From Apostichopus japonicus (Eukaryota; Echinodermata; Holothuroidea; Aspidochirotida; Stichopodidae), in contig NC_092572.1 in assembly GCF_037975245.1 (NCBI RefSeq), forward strand, positions 34,135,989 to 34,199,988: a stretch of DNA of 64,000 nt, given 5' to 3'. Positions 1 to 15,600 of this stretch are shown here, piece after piece. Positions within the stretch are counted from its first letter, which is position 1. Every line of letters begins with the position of its first letter. Made by a program: the position numbers and the translations under genes. Under the pieces are notes generated by a model. It did not search any database. It saw nothing but the letters and a program-made list of their open reading frames with translations, and was not told where the DNA came from.

Positions 1-5
1 TGACG
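1..5 (+). CDS. 3' tip of an upstream exon of the death-domain gene
   Basis: The first five bases are followed by a GTAAAT donor, and the next ~165 bases resemble the intron after the exon at 1821-1925. By that alignment the upstream exon ends at base 5. It is probably a duplicated linker exon whose body lies outside the window. Confidence 0.45.
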
Positions 6-3000
6 GTAAATTTCAGTCTATTGGTCATCTCAGAATATCTTCCAAAATATTGATGATTTCGACTGTTAAACAATATTAATATCATACAGAAAAGCAAGCC
101 TGTAAAGGACTGATCAAAATTGACTATGACAATGTTGGATGTTGCCGTTGCACATGTTGAAATTAAAATTATCAAAACTTTTATTTTGTATGAAATGAAA
201 AATTGTATCATATAACCAGGGTCTTACATTCACCATCCTTCAAGAAGGTTGTGAAACAATTTCAAGACCGACTTCGCTCTTTGTGATTGACTGTAGTGAC
301 TAGCTGAGCAACATTTCGTAAAACCAACCAACAATGCAGCAACTTGCTTTATGATTGCAACTGGACACTGATATTGGCTAGGAGCTCAGTGCCCAGAAGC
401 AGCAGCTATTTAATACTGCACTTATTCACCTTTCAATTTAGAAAAAACAAGTCAGAAAAAGGAATTACACTAATATATCTCAGGGACCTTTGAAGAGTCC
501 ACGAAGCTGGCCCCTGGAAGCTTCAGCATGTTAAGATATCCCTTGTTTTTTTTTTACAATGAATAATATTGACTGCAGTGACTAGCTGAGCTATATTTCT
601 AAAAGCAATTTAAAAGCACACAATATATGGGAGAAAGAAATCAATTTCTATGGAATGCATTTCAAAGCAGTGCTGGGGTCAGGGGGGGGGGGGGAGGGAC
701 CCCAGAAGTTGCTGGATTTTAAGATATTTCTTGTTACCTTGTAGCGACTGTGAAGCACAATAGCACAGAAATACATAGCAATGTCATTGGAATATATGGG
801 TTCAGATGGAAAATACCCGAAGGTGTCACAATTTTGTTAGCCTAATATTACCCAAATAAAGGAAATTGAACCGAAGGCAGAGTCAGGTTTGTTTCCTGCA
901 GTCGACTTTGATTCAAATATGGCAAGGGGGGGGCAATTGTCATGATTGGAAGGGGGCGGGATGCCCAATTGTTGCCGACACTGATTGAATGATGATAATT
1001 CTCAATATTTTGATTACTATAATAAAACTAGCTTTACAGAATGGTATTTTTGTACAAGGACATGATGAATAAAAAACACACAATTTATTTTGTGAAATTT
1101 CTTCCTCGTGTAAGCTTGATCTGAAAACTAATTTATCATGGTCAAATTATATAAAGCTTGTGTGAACTTGCATACATGATTTGTGAATCTATTTTGAAAA
1201 TGATAGGAATTTTATGCATTGCTACAGTTTTAAAGTGTCATTTGGCAATGTAGGAAACTTTCAAGCATGGTAACTCCAAAAGTTCAGCTTTGATGCATTT
1301 CATAATTCCATGTGGATTCTCCAAGGTAATTACAAGATTTGTTAGTTGTAGAAGTCATAGGTGAGTTGAGTTCAACTAGTCTAAAATCCTTGTTAGCACA
1401 CAATATTGAAGTTTACTATTATAGTTCATTTTTGCCATATTGACCTGAAATGACCTTGCACCTCTGCGCAAATTGATAGGATTTAATGTCTAATAATTTG
1501 CATGACCTTTGTACATGGAATGTGGATCTGCTTTAGTAAGTACATGTATCTTTTCAGTTTCACAACAAATGTAAATCTTAGATGAACTTCCTACTTGCTA
1601 TGTAGAGGTTCTCAAGAACTAGACTCCTTTGGTTGTTTTGGTTAAGTAAGAAATTTCATGAATAGTTTGTGAATTCACCAATGGTCAAACCTTAAATCTT
1701 GTCTGCACTGCTATCAAATACATATTAATCTGGCAAGTCAGGATTCACTAAGCCTACCTGGTTATTTTGTAAACTCCTTACTGTGTATCTATTAACTCAT
1801 TTCAAACTTTTTATCTGCAGGACGTATCAACATCATCCCATTTAGACAGTCGTGTGCCATCACAGTCAGCAGATGTCCCACACTCAAAGAAGAGATGCTT
1901 TAATGAATATACAGCTGCAGCGATGGTAAAATTCAGTCTATTTGTCATCTCAGGTTTTTTTCCAAAACATTGACAAGTTTATACTTTCAACTATATAAAG
2001 ATGAAATAAAAAGCGAGCCCACTAAGGACTGATTACCAGTGATAATGACAATGCTGGAATGTTGGAGTTGCACATGTTTAGATCATTTCGGAACACACTG
2101 CTTATGTTTGAGCTTGAGGAAATGACAAGCAATTTTATCGACATGGTACCATATTGTGCCATCTTTACCAATGTAATTCAGTTTATCAACATTGCTTTAA
2201 GTTACTAATAAATATTAAGCTCTTGACTCTACTGGATGATTCATAAATAACTTGAAACTTGATATAAATAAATAAATAAACTATGCGTTGAAACCAGGTA
2301 AAAACCTGAATAAAACTGATAAAATACTAGCAAATACCACATAAATTTTCTCAAACGTTGGGTGCAGACAGAGTACATTGAGAAATGAGAAATTTCTTGC
2401 GTAGAGTAGGTTCTTAAGAGACAAAGATGAAATATACAGTTAGAGAACAGAACCGTTAGTTGTTTAGTTTTGTAAGTACACACCCACAGGTGTAACTATA
2501 GGTACACCCAACTATGCTAGAACAGGGCTGAGAATGTGTACAAAAAACAATGCTAGAACAGGACTGAGTATGAGAACACATAACTATGCTAGAACAGGTT
2601 TGAGTATGAGTTAACATAACTATGGTAGAATATGAGGGTGAGTATGAGCTCACTACAAGTCTGGTCCAAAGTAGTTAGGTTAACTTTGATATGATGGAGA
2701 AAAGTCAATTTAATGTCATGTTATAGTCACCTGCGTCATTGGCTACCATGCAGATAATACCTTTTTACACTGTTATGCTAGAACAGGGCTGAGTATGAGA
2801 ACACATTACTATGCTAGAACAGGGCTGACTATGAGCACACATAACTATGCTAGAAAAGGGATGAGTATGAGAACACATTACAATGCTAGAACAGGGCTGA
2901 GTATGAGTACACATAACTATGTTAGAACAGGGATGAGTATGAGTACACATAAATATGCAAGAACAGTGCTGAGTATGAGTACACATTACTATGCTAGAAC

Positions 3001-3588
3001 AGGGCTGAGTATGAGTACACTTTGTACACTCACTACAAGTCTGGTCCAACGATGTGAGGTTACTTTGATATGATGGAGAAAAGTCAATACAATGCCATGT
3101 TATACTCACCTGTGTGATATGCTACCATGCAGTGCTACTCTGTGTTGTTGCATTAATGGCAAGCATCTTGTGTTTAATATAAACTTGCTGACTAATGGTT
3201 CGTCATGCAATGGTGCACTTTAGCATATCTATGCTCTGCCTCTTGCATTACTCTCCACGTTTTAACTTGAATGTGAGAAAAATGGGATGGATGAGCTAAG
3301 GTGGAACAACATGATCATTGTTTGACCATCAAGAAATAGAAGTAAAGATATCAGAAACAATTTTTGAAGGAAATGAACAAAGGGCTAAAGGAAAAAAAAA
3401 AGGCTCGTTAAGTGGAAAGCTTGTCTTGCAGAGAAATGGTACGGATATACTATGAAGACAGAATCATATAGATGGTTAATTACAATTTTGCTTTGAGCTT
3501 AAGAATTGTGAGGAAAAAAAAATAAAGCCAATTACATGGGCTGTTTAAATGAGATGATACTGTAAAACTGCAGCGGTTGATCAAATGT

Positions 3589-3640
<52 letters not shown>

Positions 3641-6600
3641 TATACTAGATATAGTAATATATAATGACGTGTGTGTGTATGGACGCCTTAAACAAATGTA
3701 CAATCGTGCTATGAAACCAACTGTGGCTGTAGGTCTTGAACTCGACCGTGTCATCGGGGAACATGACGCATTTCGGTATTAGCCCAGGATATATATGCGA
3801 ACTCAACCAAAGAAGAAGCTCAAGATATCCAAAAGAAGTCCTATGTAATCTAGATTTTGCGGATGATATTGTCCTATGTAGCGATGATCAGCACAACGGT
3901 CAAGAGCTACTGCAAAAGGTTGAAAAGCATGCTAGAAGTGTGGGCCTTAGACTTAATGAGTCAAAAACTGAATATCTCACAGTCAACATCAAAACCCAGG
4001 ACAAAATCGACATCAAAATAAGTAGTGGCGCAAAACTAAATGAAGTCGACAACTACAAGTACCTTGGTTCCCTTGTGAGAGACAGTAAAAGTGAAATCAA
4101 CAGTAGAATTGGCATGGCATGGTCTGCTTGTAATAAAATGGACACTGTGTGGAAATCTGGCCTCAACAGAAAGACCAAACTAGACATTTTTAAATCAACT
4201 GTACAGTCTGTCATCATGTATGGCTCCGATACATGGACAGTTACGAAGGAATTGGAAGCAAAATTAGATGGGTGCTACACAAGACTTTTAGGGAAATGTT
4301 TAAATGTTCATTGGAGTCAACATATGACAAATACTGAACTGTATGGCAATGAACCAAAACTATCCTGTAAGATTCAACAACGCCGTCTCAAACTAGCAGG
4401 GCACTCATACAGGAACACCAAGGAACCAGTCTCTCAACTTATCATGTGGACACCAAAACATGGAAGGAGAAATAGGGGAAAACATAAGCTCAGCTATATA
4501 GATGTAGTTGCTAGGGACATCGGGGTGCTTCAAACTGATCTTCCTAACTTAATGAGGGACAGAAATAATTGGGCAAATCTCATCATGATTCCGACTTCTG
4601 TCGACTAGAGAGAGAGAGATATGCGAACTGCACTAGACCTATGTCCTTCGATGCAACACTGCCATCCAGAGGTAAAATGCTATACACTCCGAACTAATTG
4701 CTAATAGTTACCCCAAACCTAGTACCTTTACTCATACAATGTATCTAAAAAATTAATTCCGCATGCGATTTGAGAATCGAGCACATTTCCTGTGAATATC
4801 ATGTAGTGGATCCAAGGGCGTATCACTGCTGAGGGGGGGGGGGGGGGGCGGACGCACCCATCACCTCTTGAGATTGTTCCCATCTGCGTGAAAACGCGCG
4901 CCCCACAACCCTATCGGGTTGTGTTTTGGTGACGTCTAGAGGTCTTGCACTGACCTACGTGGAGTGTGACCACTCCCGATTTGTCAATATCCCAAGATCA
5001 GACCCCGAAAAATCCCAAAGACACTGAACTGTATGGATATCTAGCAATATCTAGCGATATCTATAAGATCTTCCCTAAACTGAAGGCGAATAAAGAATCG
5101 AAACCTTCAGTGTGTAATGAACTTAAAACTGTGCGTCTTTCGAAATGAAAAGAATGTGGGGCATTGCCAATGAACAAATAAAAGTTATTAATTTCAGTCT
5201 CATTTCAATTATTCGAATTTATAAAGCAAACAGCAGATATCACATCATATCAGTGAGCATAAAAATGGCATTCCAGGATGAACAGCCTTCAAACTGTCTA
5301 TGTGTGTAGTGTTCGGTTTCGGATTCATCTGGAGACAGTAGAGCAAATGATGTCATTATGATAATTGGGCTGTAAATGATTATGTTTTGCCTTGTAATAC
5401 ATATATAATTTATGGACAGAGCTGCCTTCTAGGGAAATTATTATTATTATTTATTATTATTATTATACGTTTATTCGCTTGATTTGGCTCATAACTTTGC
5501 CCTTTTTTGGAAGATGACTTCTTCAATTTGATATATATATAGTTTAAAATTACAATTATGACTGATGTAGACATTTAAGAGGTTAAAGGACAACTGCTGA
5601 TTTGTCACCGTTGTGAGGTCTCTGTATGAGTGTGTCTCAGTAAGTCAATTGTGCCAACAAATAACGACAAATTTCACATTACCTCCTACTTATCCTGGTT
5701 AATATTAAATTTTAACAGTTAGTGATACAAAAATAATATTCACATCGTATATCAGAATAATGATATCTGTAAAATATTTAACATTTCACTGAAACTCAAG
5801 TTCACTGAAACTCAAGAACTTTAATTCACACATAAGCCTTACTAGAAACATAAGCATAGTCTTATTAGGCTAGACTTCAGTAGCGGATCATTATACTCTG
5901 CAGGTGAAAGAAAATAAGTGCAAGCATCATCAAGATAATTGTGATCTCATTATTTATAACAAACTGTGTAATTAATGACATTCTGTTTGTCATTCTATTA
6001 AGAAGTTGTGCCCAGAATCAGCTGATTTATGTGTATTGAATCTACATAGTAATACAAAATTTTGCAAAATTCCTTTACATTACATAATGACTACATAGTC
6101 AGTGACATACTATACAAAAATAATGTTCCATCAACCAGCTAAACATTTGTTATAAATATGAATCATATGAGCTTTCTGCTTCTCAACTCCTTTGCAATTT
6201 CTTTCTCACAGAATCCTTCTTTGCCATCTCATCAAGCAACTAGAGGAGAAGCCGAAGGGATCCCAGCAGGAGCTGAGGCAAAGACAACAGATAGCGAAGA
6301 AGTAACAAATGAAACTTTGCAAGTAAGTATTAGTGATTGAGAACTTACAAGTAGGATTGATGACTTTGACCAATATCTCTCTAAATCTGTGACTTCTGAC
6401 TGATACCACTGGTTCCTTTATTGAAAGAGTCGTGACTTATAACTTGCTTTTTTCACTACGTGATTAAACACCGACATTTAGACATTACTGAAAGTTATAA
6501 TTGCTAAATTCGGTTTGCGTCTTGTTCCCAATTTAACAATAAAGCATCCCACACATTACTAAAAAGTATACAAATATAGTTGCCCTATATGCTTCCTATT

Positions 6601-9600
6601 GTTGTAAGAAGTTATACCGGTGGGGCATTTTGTAAACAATATTAATATGGTCACGTACATGTTTTATATCTTTCATATTTGGCATGTTTGTATCATGAGT
6701 AGTGTTTATGTTTAATATTAAATTGTTGAAATGAAATCAATTATTCAAATGGTAGACAGGATTTTTTGTCACTTTTTATCTCAATACTTGAAATATTGTT
6801 TCAGAAACCAATTTTGAGGCATTTTGCCATATTTTGATGCCTGAAACACTCACATAAGGTTACACCTAAATGTCAACCACAGTCTTGCAGTACCTACGTT
6901 ACATGGTTGCTGATCTTAGCATAGCATTGGAGGTGTTAAGAAGGATGTTGTGCATCTATGGTATGATCAATAACCACGTGTAGTGCTGCAGGAGCCACTG
7001 ACATACTTAACTGAACAATAATGTAGCAGACTGAGCTAATGTGACAGTGGTATTGGTAGCTTGTAAGTGACTGATATATTCTGTACCTGGCATTAAAGGC
7101 TTCATTTTACCATGGAACTGCAACGGTCTAGACAGCTTGGATTGTACTCTTGAAAAAAAAAATGTTTGCTTTAGTTTGTTGTCCCACAAAACATATAACA
7201 CAATAATGAAATCATAGCAATTTTCAGAGTTTTGCTAGGAACTATGTACTGTTTTTTGGGATTGACTTTAATGGTATAATGGCTTCCCAATTTTGTCCCC
7301 ACATGAATCTGTGATATTTGTAATTAATTTTGTAACGTATGCTCTGTTTGGAAAACGTCTGTCAACCAAGATGGATTAAATAACTTCCACCTGAAATACC
7401 TATATTAACTGTTACTCTAACTCTAAACAAACATATACTACAAGCACATTGGTAGTATTGAGATTGTGCAAGAATTTCCGCATTCGTACAGATTCCAGGT
7501 TTTCTGAGTTTTCTGTCTATTCTGTGTGTATTTGTGTCAAAGTTACAGTTTTCACACAAAATTGCTGCTGTGTCCATGGATAATGATAGCTTTAGTAAAG
7601 CATATTAATGAATGTGTGGATCAGAATTAAACCATAACATTAGCCCTTTTAACTGTCAACTACACAACTCAATTTCATTAAAAGTACATGATATGAGCAT
7701 TTGCCTTATTGTGTTTTAGTTTTTAACCGTCTATTGAGGTTCTTATATGGATTGGCTCAATATCAATTGGCATCGTGAAATAGCATTAGAACGATGAAAC
7801 AATTTTTGGTTTCTTGTTATTTCAAGGACTTGTCAGGAAATTTTTTCAGAGAATGGCGGGATGTGGGAAGAAATCTGAAGCTTGATGAGACAGAGCTTGA
7901 CAACATAGAGGCAGAAGTGGTGTACCACATGTTGCTACTATGGAAACGCAAACATGGGATGAAAGCAACAAACAAAACACTGAGAGATGCTCTAATAGCA
8001 ACTGATCGTAAGGACCTGTCCGATTATCTTCTCAATAGGGAACAATGTGGAACAACGTCAGGTTAGTTAAATACAACAAAACATGAGACCTTTAAGGAGG
8101 ATTATGTATCTCTTGTTTTGTTTTTACACTATACAGGTGTACATTCAATATCCAAATACAATATGGAAAAAATATTAGCATAGTAAGAACAATTAACATT
8201 ACTTATGAAAAACCTACTTTTTTTGCAAGAAAAGCTTATATAAGTCTAGAAGCAATTTTGAATGGAAATATGACTAGTAAAGCAATCTTCAAATTATCAG
8301 TTAGCAAGCAGCTGTAAAGAACAATAAGTTGTAAAGGAGCCTAATGTGTACTTCTTTATAACGCGATGTAGAACTGCATAATTTTTTTTTTTTTAAATCC
8401 ATATGCAGGTTATTCCCCTTGAAAAGGGCATTTCTATGATACAGCCTACAACCTGTGTTATGTCATGCATACCTTTAATTCTCTGACTATGTTATAAAAC
8501 GTTGATATGTTTGAAACAAATTAAATATCAATTTAGTTCTCCTTATACATGACTTCCGATAACAATGCATTGAAAGAGGTGTGAGATTATCATGTTAATT
8601 GCAACAACAATCATGTAAACATTTATATGCAAGTGAGATATTTGGCAGTATTCTGAGATATTCATTTGGTCTCACTATTTTAATACCGTTGTGTGTCAAT
8701 CTTTGAAGGGTGTCTCACAATCTACTAATTAAAAAAAAAGTAACTATCAATAGGGACATCCCTACAGTAGAAATGAAATCTATCAAGAATTTGCCGTAAA
8801 TGTTGGTCAGCTTACAAATTTTCAAACCGTTTTACATACACTAATGTGTAACCACAGTTGAAGCAGACATACATAGTTAGTTGTTCACTCACGACTGGAG
8901 TTCTGCTGATATATGAAGGGTTTTTCATCCTCAGTATTGATATTGACATTCTTTGCCCCGATGTTCCTATGAGCTCTGTCCTTTCACTAAATGTTACTAA
9001 CTTCACAATAATAGCTGTGTCCTTATTGACCAGCCTTGGAACAAACTTTGGAGGCTGGCCTTAAAGTATACTTACTGAAAGATCAGTCAACTTTAGAAAA
9101 CGTAAGGACAAAACTAGTCTTTTGAGACTGTTTTGTTGTTGGGTTGGTTTATGATGTTTTATATAGTGCATGTATGATGAAAGATTGGTTCAGTTGATGT
9201 GGTTAACTCACATAATTGTTAATGTCACTTTACTTCATCAGAAAAAGACAAAACAAATAAAACAGTGGAACAACAAGAAGACAAAAGCAGTGATGTTTCA
9301 AGCAGAGGAAAGGTAAGTTAAACTCATGACTCATTTTTGAGATGTTCTACAATGTAATAAGACCCATCGGAAATGTTTGGATTGTCCAGATCAATAATGT
9401 ATATATGTACATATCAAAATTATCTTCTTAAGTGATATCACACATAAGAAGTGGAACTTGTAGATACATCCTCTCAGTCATATCTTATACAATTTAGTTA
9501 TAAGTGGTATTTTTCTCATAAAATCAGGGGTGCTGTAGGATGACAAAGGCCTACAAACTGCAAGTCATTTTATTATCTAACTCTATTTCCTCAATTCTGA

Positions 9601-12600
9601 TATTTGTATAATTGGTGAAGTGTGTTCATTAATATCATTATTAGGCTCGTTTGTGACAGCTAACAGACGTCTATACAATGTTGTAAATTGCTCAACTTAC
9701 CCAAACTCCTTTAAGCATTAACTCAAATAAGATTTGTAATTATATGTTGTTGTTCTTCAGAGTAAGATCAAGTCTTCAGGAACAGTTCATGAAGAACAGG
9801 GATCTATGCTTGGAACAGGTTAGTGCTGAATATTCATGATAAATACAATGGATAGAACATCAACAAGCAAACTGAAGTTCAACAGCTTTTGAACTGTTGT
9901 TCTCGTTGAGATTTATGAAGACCACATCATGTATGAATATAGCTATATGGAGACTATCTGACCATTCTGTGGCATTCACTTCTTTCCTTAAAGTGCTATT
10001 TCCTTTTACCTTAGATTGTTGCTGATTTGCTTATGAAATCCTAATCGTGTTCTCCTAGTATTAAGAACCCAATAGTATCATAAATATTTCTGCCGACAAT
10101 TGTGTTTGAGCTAGAAGGTGGGTCTATTTTGATTCTCATGCTACTGAGGTACTATTGGGCAGTTGAATTCATATTCACCCTAACTTTACCAAGTCATGCA
10201 GATCGTACATAAGCACATGCACAGCGAAATATGTGATTGATAATTCTAACATCATTGTGACAACAAACTTAAATACATTGAGAAAGTCAATTTATACTGT
10301 GCAAAAGAATTATAAATCCTTGGTTAGTAGGACTTGAATGCCATCATAGCATAACTATAGGCTTACCAGTCTTTGCAGTAAGATTCACAATGGTAGCTAA
10401 TGATGAACTACTACACTCAGCATGAAGTAACTAGTGTTAACATCAGGTTAAAGAAACAAATACTGAAATAATGTTGTCAGTATGGCTGCATGGTATCAAT
10501 GACACAGTGGAACAACCACTCATGGAGAATGGGAAAGGGTAAGCCGCCAAGAAAGGTTTGCTCTGATGAAAAAAAAATCCACATCATTGTCTTAAGGCTT
10601 CCTAACATGCATGATGTAGTTTACTTACTGTTAGTCATTCCTAAAAAAATGGGAGGGTGTGTCTTTATTCTCATGGTAACTTTGCCATTTTCATAGTTAT
10701 TTTCCACATAATGACGTTTGCCACAGTAGTACTAAGTAATTTTCAAGTTTGTTAGTATTATGTAAAGAAGTGAATGTTAATCTTGCTTTGAACATCATCA
10801 GCAACAAGTATCAATCCTCTCTGAGTAATTTAATTTGAGTATTTGTAAACATCAATTATGTGTAATAGTTGAGCTTGTATATTTCTGTGTTTTGTTATTT
10901 AAGTAACAACAATATAAACTTGGCAACTGATAAATGCAGAAAGATCAAAGTTTAATTAATATCAGGTTTTAATATGAAAAGTAGCATTGAAGGAAATAAT
11001 AGCTTTGGGCAAATAAGCAAATATGAGATATTAGCTTTTCCCTACAACTTTAGTTTAGCAGAATGAATCAATGCCTGTGTACTCATATATACTACAACTA
11101 CTAGCAAAGAAGAATAAGACCATTAAGGAGACCACTCTTCACTGAAAACAATGTTGTAAAATACTCTTGCTGAATGTCCCTGAACTTGTCTGATTATTTA
11201 TATTGCAGACAACTTACCTTACCCACTGCAAATGGAGCTTTGGATCAACAAGGATGGAGGAGTGCTAGAGATTCCAGATACCGGTGTCAGCTTAGAAATA
11301 CCTCCTGGTGCTCTGGAGAAGGATCAGTTAATCCAGATGAGAATTATTCCAGATAATTTCCAGGGTGATTCTGATCTTTCCTTCAGTAGTAATTCATCAG
11401 TTGTGGTTGAGCTCCTGCCTAGTAACCTGAAGCTACTGAAACCAGTAAAACTGACATTGCCTCACTGCTTGGTTCTCAAGAAAGGATGTGAATGGAAAGC
11501 AAAGATATATAGCAGCCATCATGAAGAAGGTATATTTAAATGCATGTGTATCGCTTTTTAATTGATTCCACCTATACAAATAGGTTGTATTTAGTTATGA
11601 TAGAACTCAGTCTCTTGCAATGTTCAGTCATTGCATTTTATAGACTAGTTCCTGCATAATACAATCTATCTGTCATATAAATGCTACCTGTTAAAACGTA
11701 TTATTATTATTATTATTATTATGATTAATAAATGTAAAATACATTTCTGTTTCATCTGGATTATATAGGCACCCAGCCTCTGTGGAGACCACAACCAGAC
11801 ACACCTTATGTACTAACTGAGCGAAATTGTGTGATCAAATTAAAAAATTTCAGCTGGGAGAAATTTGACATCGGCGATGAAATAGTTGAAGGCAAACGTA
11901 TCGTGTTATATGCTGCTAAAGATCTGTCATCCTCTGAAAGCATAACACATATTCATGTTGGGTATTACTGGGAACTTCCAGGGGGTGAAAAGGTGAGGTT
12001 CTTTACTTGTTGATATTGGTTGCCATTTGGATTCCTGGGAGATAAATGGTGGGGTTGTGTTGATATTTGCTATAATTCACATTAATCAAGAAGTCAAGAT
12101 GTGATTTTTGGTTACGATGCTGAAGGCTCAGTAACCTTTGCAACCGTGCTGGATTGGGTGGGTGTGTTTGTGTATGCGACAGCTAGCTTGTAAGTTACAT
12201 GATATCTCAATAATCACAAGTTGAATGAATGTAGTACTCAGTAGGTAGATGCCTTATGATGTGGTGTAGATGTTCCCTATTGTTTGTGATTTGCATATCA
12301 TGAAAATTAAACAGTGGATGGGGCATAAAATTCTTAAAATGTCAATTTCTCTTCCACCGTATGTAACTACATAGTAAGAGCATGTTCTTTGCAACAACAT
12401 TGTTTACATCATTTTTATTTATGGTTGGGGGGGGGGGTTAATGGAAAGTTGTCAAAAACAACTGAAAACAAGATATCTCAACAACCTCAAGTTGAATCAT
12501 TGTGATAATTGGTAGATGCCCATGGTGTGTAAATATGACCTATTGTTCTTTGTTCTCATCTCATTAATATTAATGAGTGGGCAGGCTTAACATAAAATTT

Positions 12601-15600
12601 TATTCATACTGGTATGGTGATGTTGGTACATATAAAACACATTTTCATGAGGTCTCCAACTTTGTCATTAATATTCATCAAATTGCAAGGAATGGCTTTC
12701 AAACACAAGACAAAAAGCAAATTCCATGGTTTTAAATATTCCATAGTTTTAGTCCGTACGATATAAGGTTTGCTACACTACATGCATACTATCTACCTGT
12801 TTTTTTGTGTGTGTGTGGATATCATGAATATAATCAGTGAACAAAAATTTTTTAAGAAGATATCTCTGAAATAGTATGTCTAATTAGCTTTATACATATA
12901 CTTGGATAATATGATGTCAGTATATAGATCATACGTAGGGCCATTCTCTGGAAAATGAAACTGGCATGAAAAAACTAAAGTGTTCATCAGGACCAAATGT
13001 TACATTTTTTGTTTTAGAGGGATAAAGTGATGAAACAATATAGTTTTTAATAATTTTTGGTAAGTTTTCCGCAAATAAATTTATAAATAGTATTTGTACA
13101 CGAAATAAGTTTATTTCTGTATCAATTGGGTTATTGCCAGCCTTCTGTTGAGCTCAGTTAAAGTGATATGGTTAGTGTACCCTCCACCCCCCCCCTTTCC
13201 TTACGTGGCATATGTCGTACAACATGATACTGTACATTACTACTTTGTTCCAACTAACTGTTGACTGATATTATCTCCAAAGTGGAGGTTACTACTTCTA
13301 TTAAGGGGTTCTGTACTAAAGCAAGTGTGATGTCATGTGACCAAGTCAATGGGCTGTGAGTGTGTGATTTTGCTGTAAACTCAATGGAAAAGGTCCATTG
13401 ACTTTCTGTGTAATAGTAAAAGATCGTTGCCTCAATGTTTCTGCAAAGGACGAATCAAGAATGATCTCAACAAGATTTGTGTTTGTGGTTAGATAGTAGA
13501 TACTTTGTTAATATATACATATGTCCGCTGAAACTCAGAGAAAGTGAAAAGACTATCGAATCAAGCATTAATACTACTCCGCATGCACCGTCCAGCCGAA
13601 CACTCAGTTGGTTCAGGTAGTGTCTGGAGGTGGGTGAGTTATAAAAGTGGTGGCACCTACACTTAGGGTGCCAAATTCAGGATCATTCATTGAGACACAC
13701 TTATCCAAATGATCAATTTGGTGTGAAGTACTGCACCTTTCGTTGCTACTGTAGTTCACATATTGATATCTGTAGCATCTTGTCAACTGTTTCTTCTACC
13801 CCATTTTTGCTTGTTTTCTCCCTTCTCTGTTTGAAGATTGTCAGCATAAATGAAGTCTCTGTGTTGGTAAAACAGTCTGCAGTATTTTTTAAAAAAGGAC
13901 AATTGCCCCTGAAATGTCTTTTTGACAAAATAGAGCCACCAGCTTGGACCTGTGGCTCTGAAGAAGAAAACTCAAAGGTAAGGTGGATTCTAATCATACA
14001 AATGTTAAATATTGTGTCAATAATATTCATGAAGTGGAAACTATTAAACTTAACATAATTTAAACAGTTAAATGAGGAATATCGTGAGTGTGTGAACTGC
14101 TCTTAACATTAGAAAAAATGCAAAATGTAATTTAAAAATAAGTAATGTTACATCATCTTTACATCTTACCAAAATAGTACTGTTTGTTTGCAAAATGCCA
14201 TTTATATCTGGCAGAAGATGTGTATCAAGCAATATTGCTTTTCATGGTTTGAAAGGTACGTTGGGGTCAAATCCCACAAATCTTGAAAAGAATGATGTTG
14301 CAGATAGGAGATGATGATGGCAAATATCATACTCACAGCCCTTGGTATGTGGCTTGCACATTCTGACTGTGAGGTATTTAATGGTTTAAGAACCAAACAA
14401 CAGCAGAGGTCAAAATGTAAAGACCAAAAACACCTGATACATTAAGAAACTAAACTTCAACTGATTCTTCAATGTTGAGAGATTAAATTCTGCACATGCA
14501 CAATGAATTGGTGTTATGGTACTATGTAACAAATCTAAACTTTCCAGGGTAGGTCACAGGTTATCTCAGGTGAACAGATCTCAAACCTGAAAACTTTATA
14601 ACTGTAATATCTCAAGAAAGGGAATCTTGATAAATGTCATACCACGTATGCAGTTTGAGCAGAGCTGTGAGAACAACTTCTTTACATTTTAGTGGAAGTC
14701 AAACGCTCTTTAAGAAATAGAAAATAAGAAGTTTTGCAAGGTAATATTTGCATTGCAGATTGCTTTGATGATGTTTGACAGGTCTGCAGGTAGCTAGAAT
14801 AGGTGCCGAAAGCTGCATTAATATGTGTCAATATTTAAACATGCTAACATTGCTGAATGCAGTTTGTGTGCATAGTAGAAGCTTTATCCTTCAGGAAATT
14901 CCATTAATTCTTTCAGAACAACAATTTGGAGGTTCCTTTGATAGTACAGTTAGTCACAAACAAGTCAACCACTTTACAAGGGACAAAAGTGGCATCAATT
15001 ATCGGTTGCGTTCAGTGCATACATTCCCAAGAAGTGGCAAGATATTATCTGCAACTGCAGATCTGACATACGATGTCGAAAGGATTTTAAACAGTTTCTT
15101 CAGATATATCTTAATAATGTATACTGTGTACGATTCCCTTCCAAATCAGCTATTTGTCTGTTGGATTTTAGTTTTCCTACGATGGTCAGTATATATCCAC
15201 TGGGAGGACTTGTGATTCTTGTTAGTACTAATTGCCCATGAGACATCCTACCATTAGGTTGGTGTATCAAGCACTATATCATAGGATAGGATAGTGAGTA
15301 ATTAAAAAAACTGTTAACAACTGTCGCCATTCTCATTTCAGGAAATATCTTTCATAAGGGTTGCCACTTCCAAGGGAGGTTTCTGCACATTTGTGTTAAA
15401 TATCAAGGAAGGTACGCAGGAAAGGCACAAATGTACGTGTTACTTCAAGGCTAGGCAAGGATCAGAGATTGTGGAATTACTCTTTATTCTAAAGGTATAG
15501 AATGTTTGGAATATTTTACAGTAACTTTTAAGCTAATTGTAACATTCCTGGCCAAATGTTTCTACTTATTTCATATCTCGTACCTTGATTTCCAGAAGGA

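Noticed and set aside
2456-3109. Minus-strand frames with THTQPCSSIVMC repeats
   Set aside because: They result from the 36-bp minisatellite and have no flanking coding signal.
14775-15215. 146-codon open frame in the UPA intron
   Set aside because: No family resemblance, and the real UPA exons on both sides join in phase without it.
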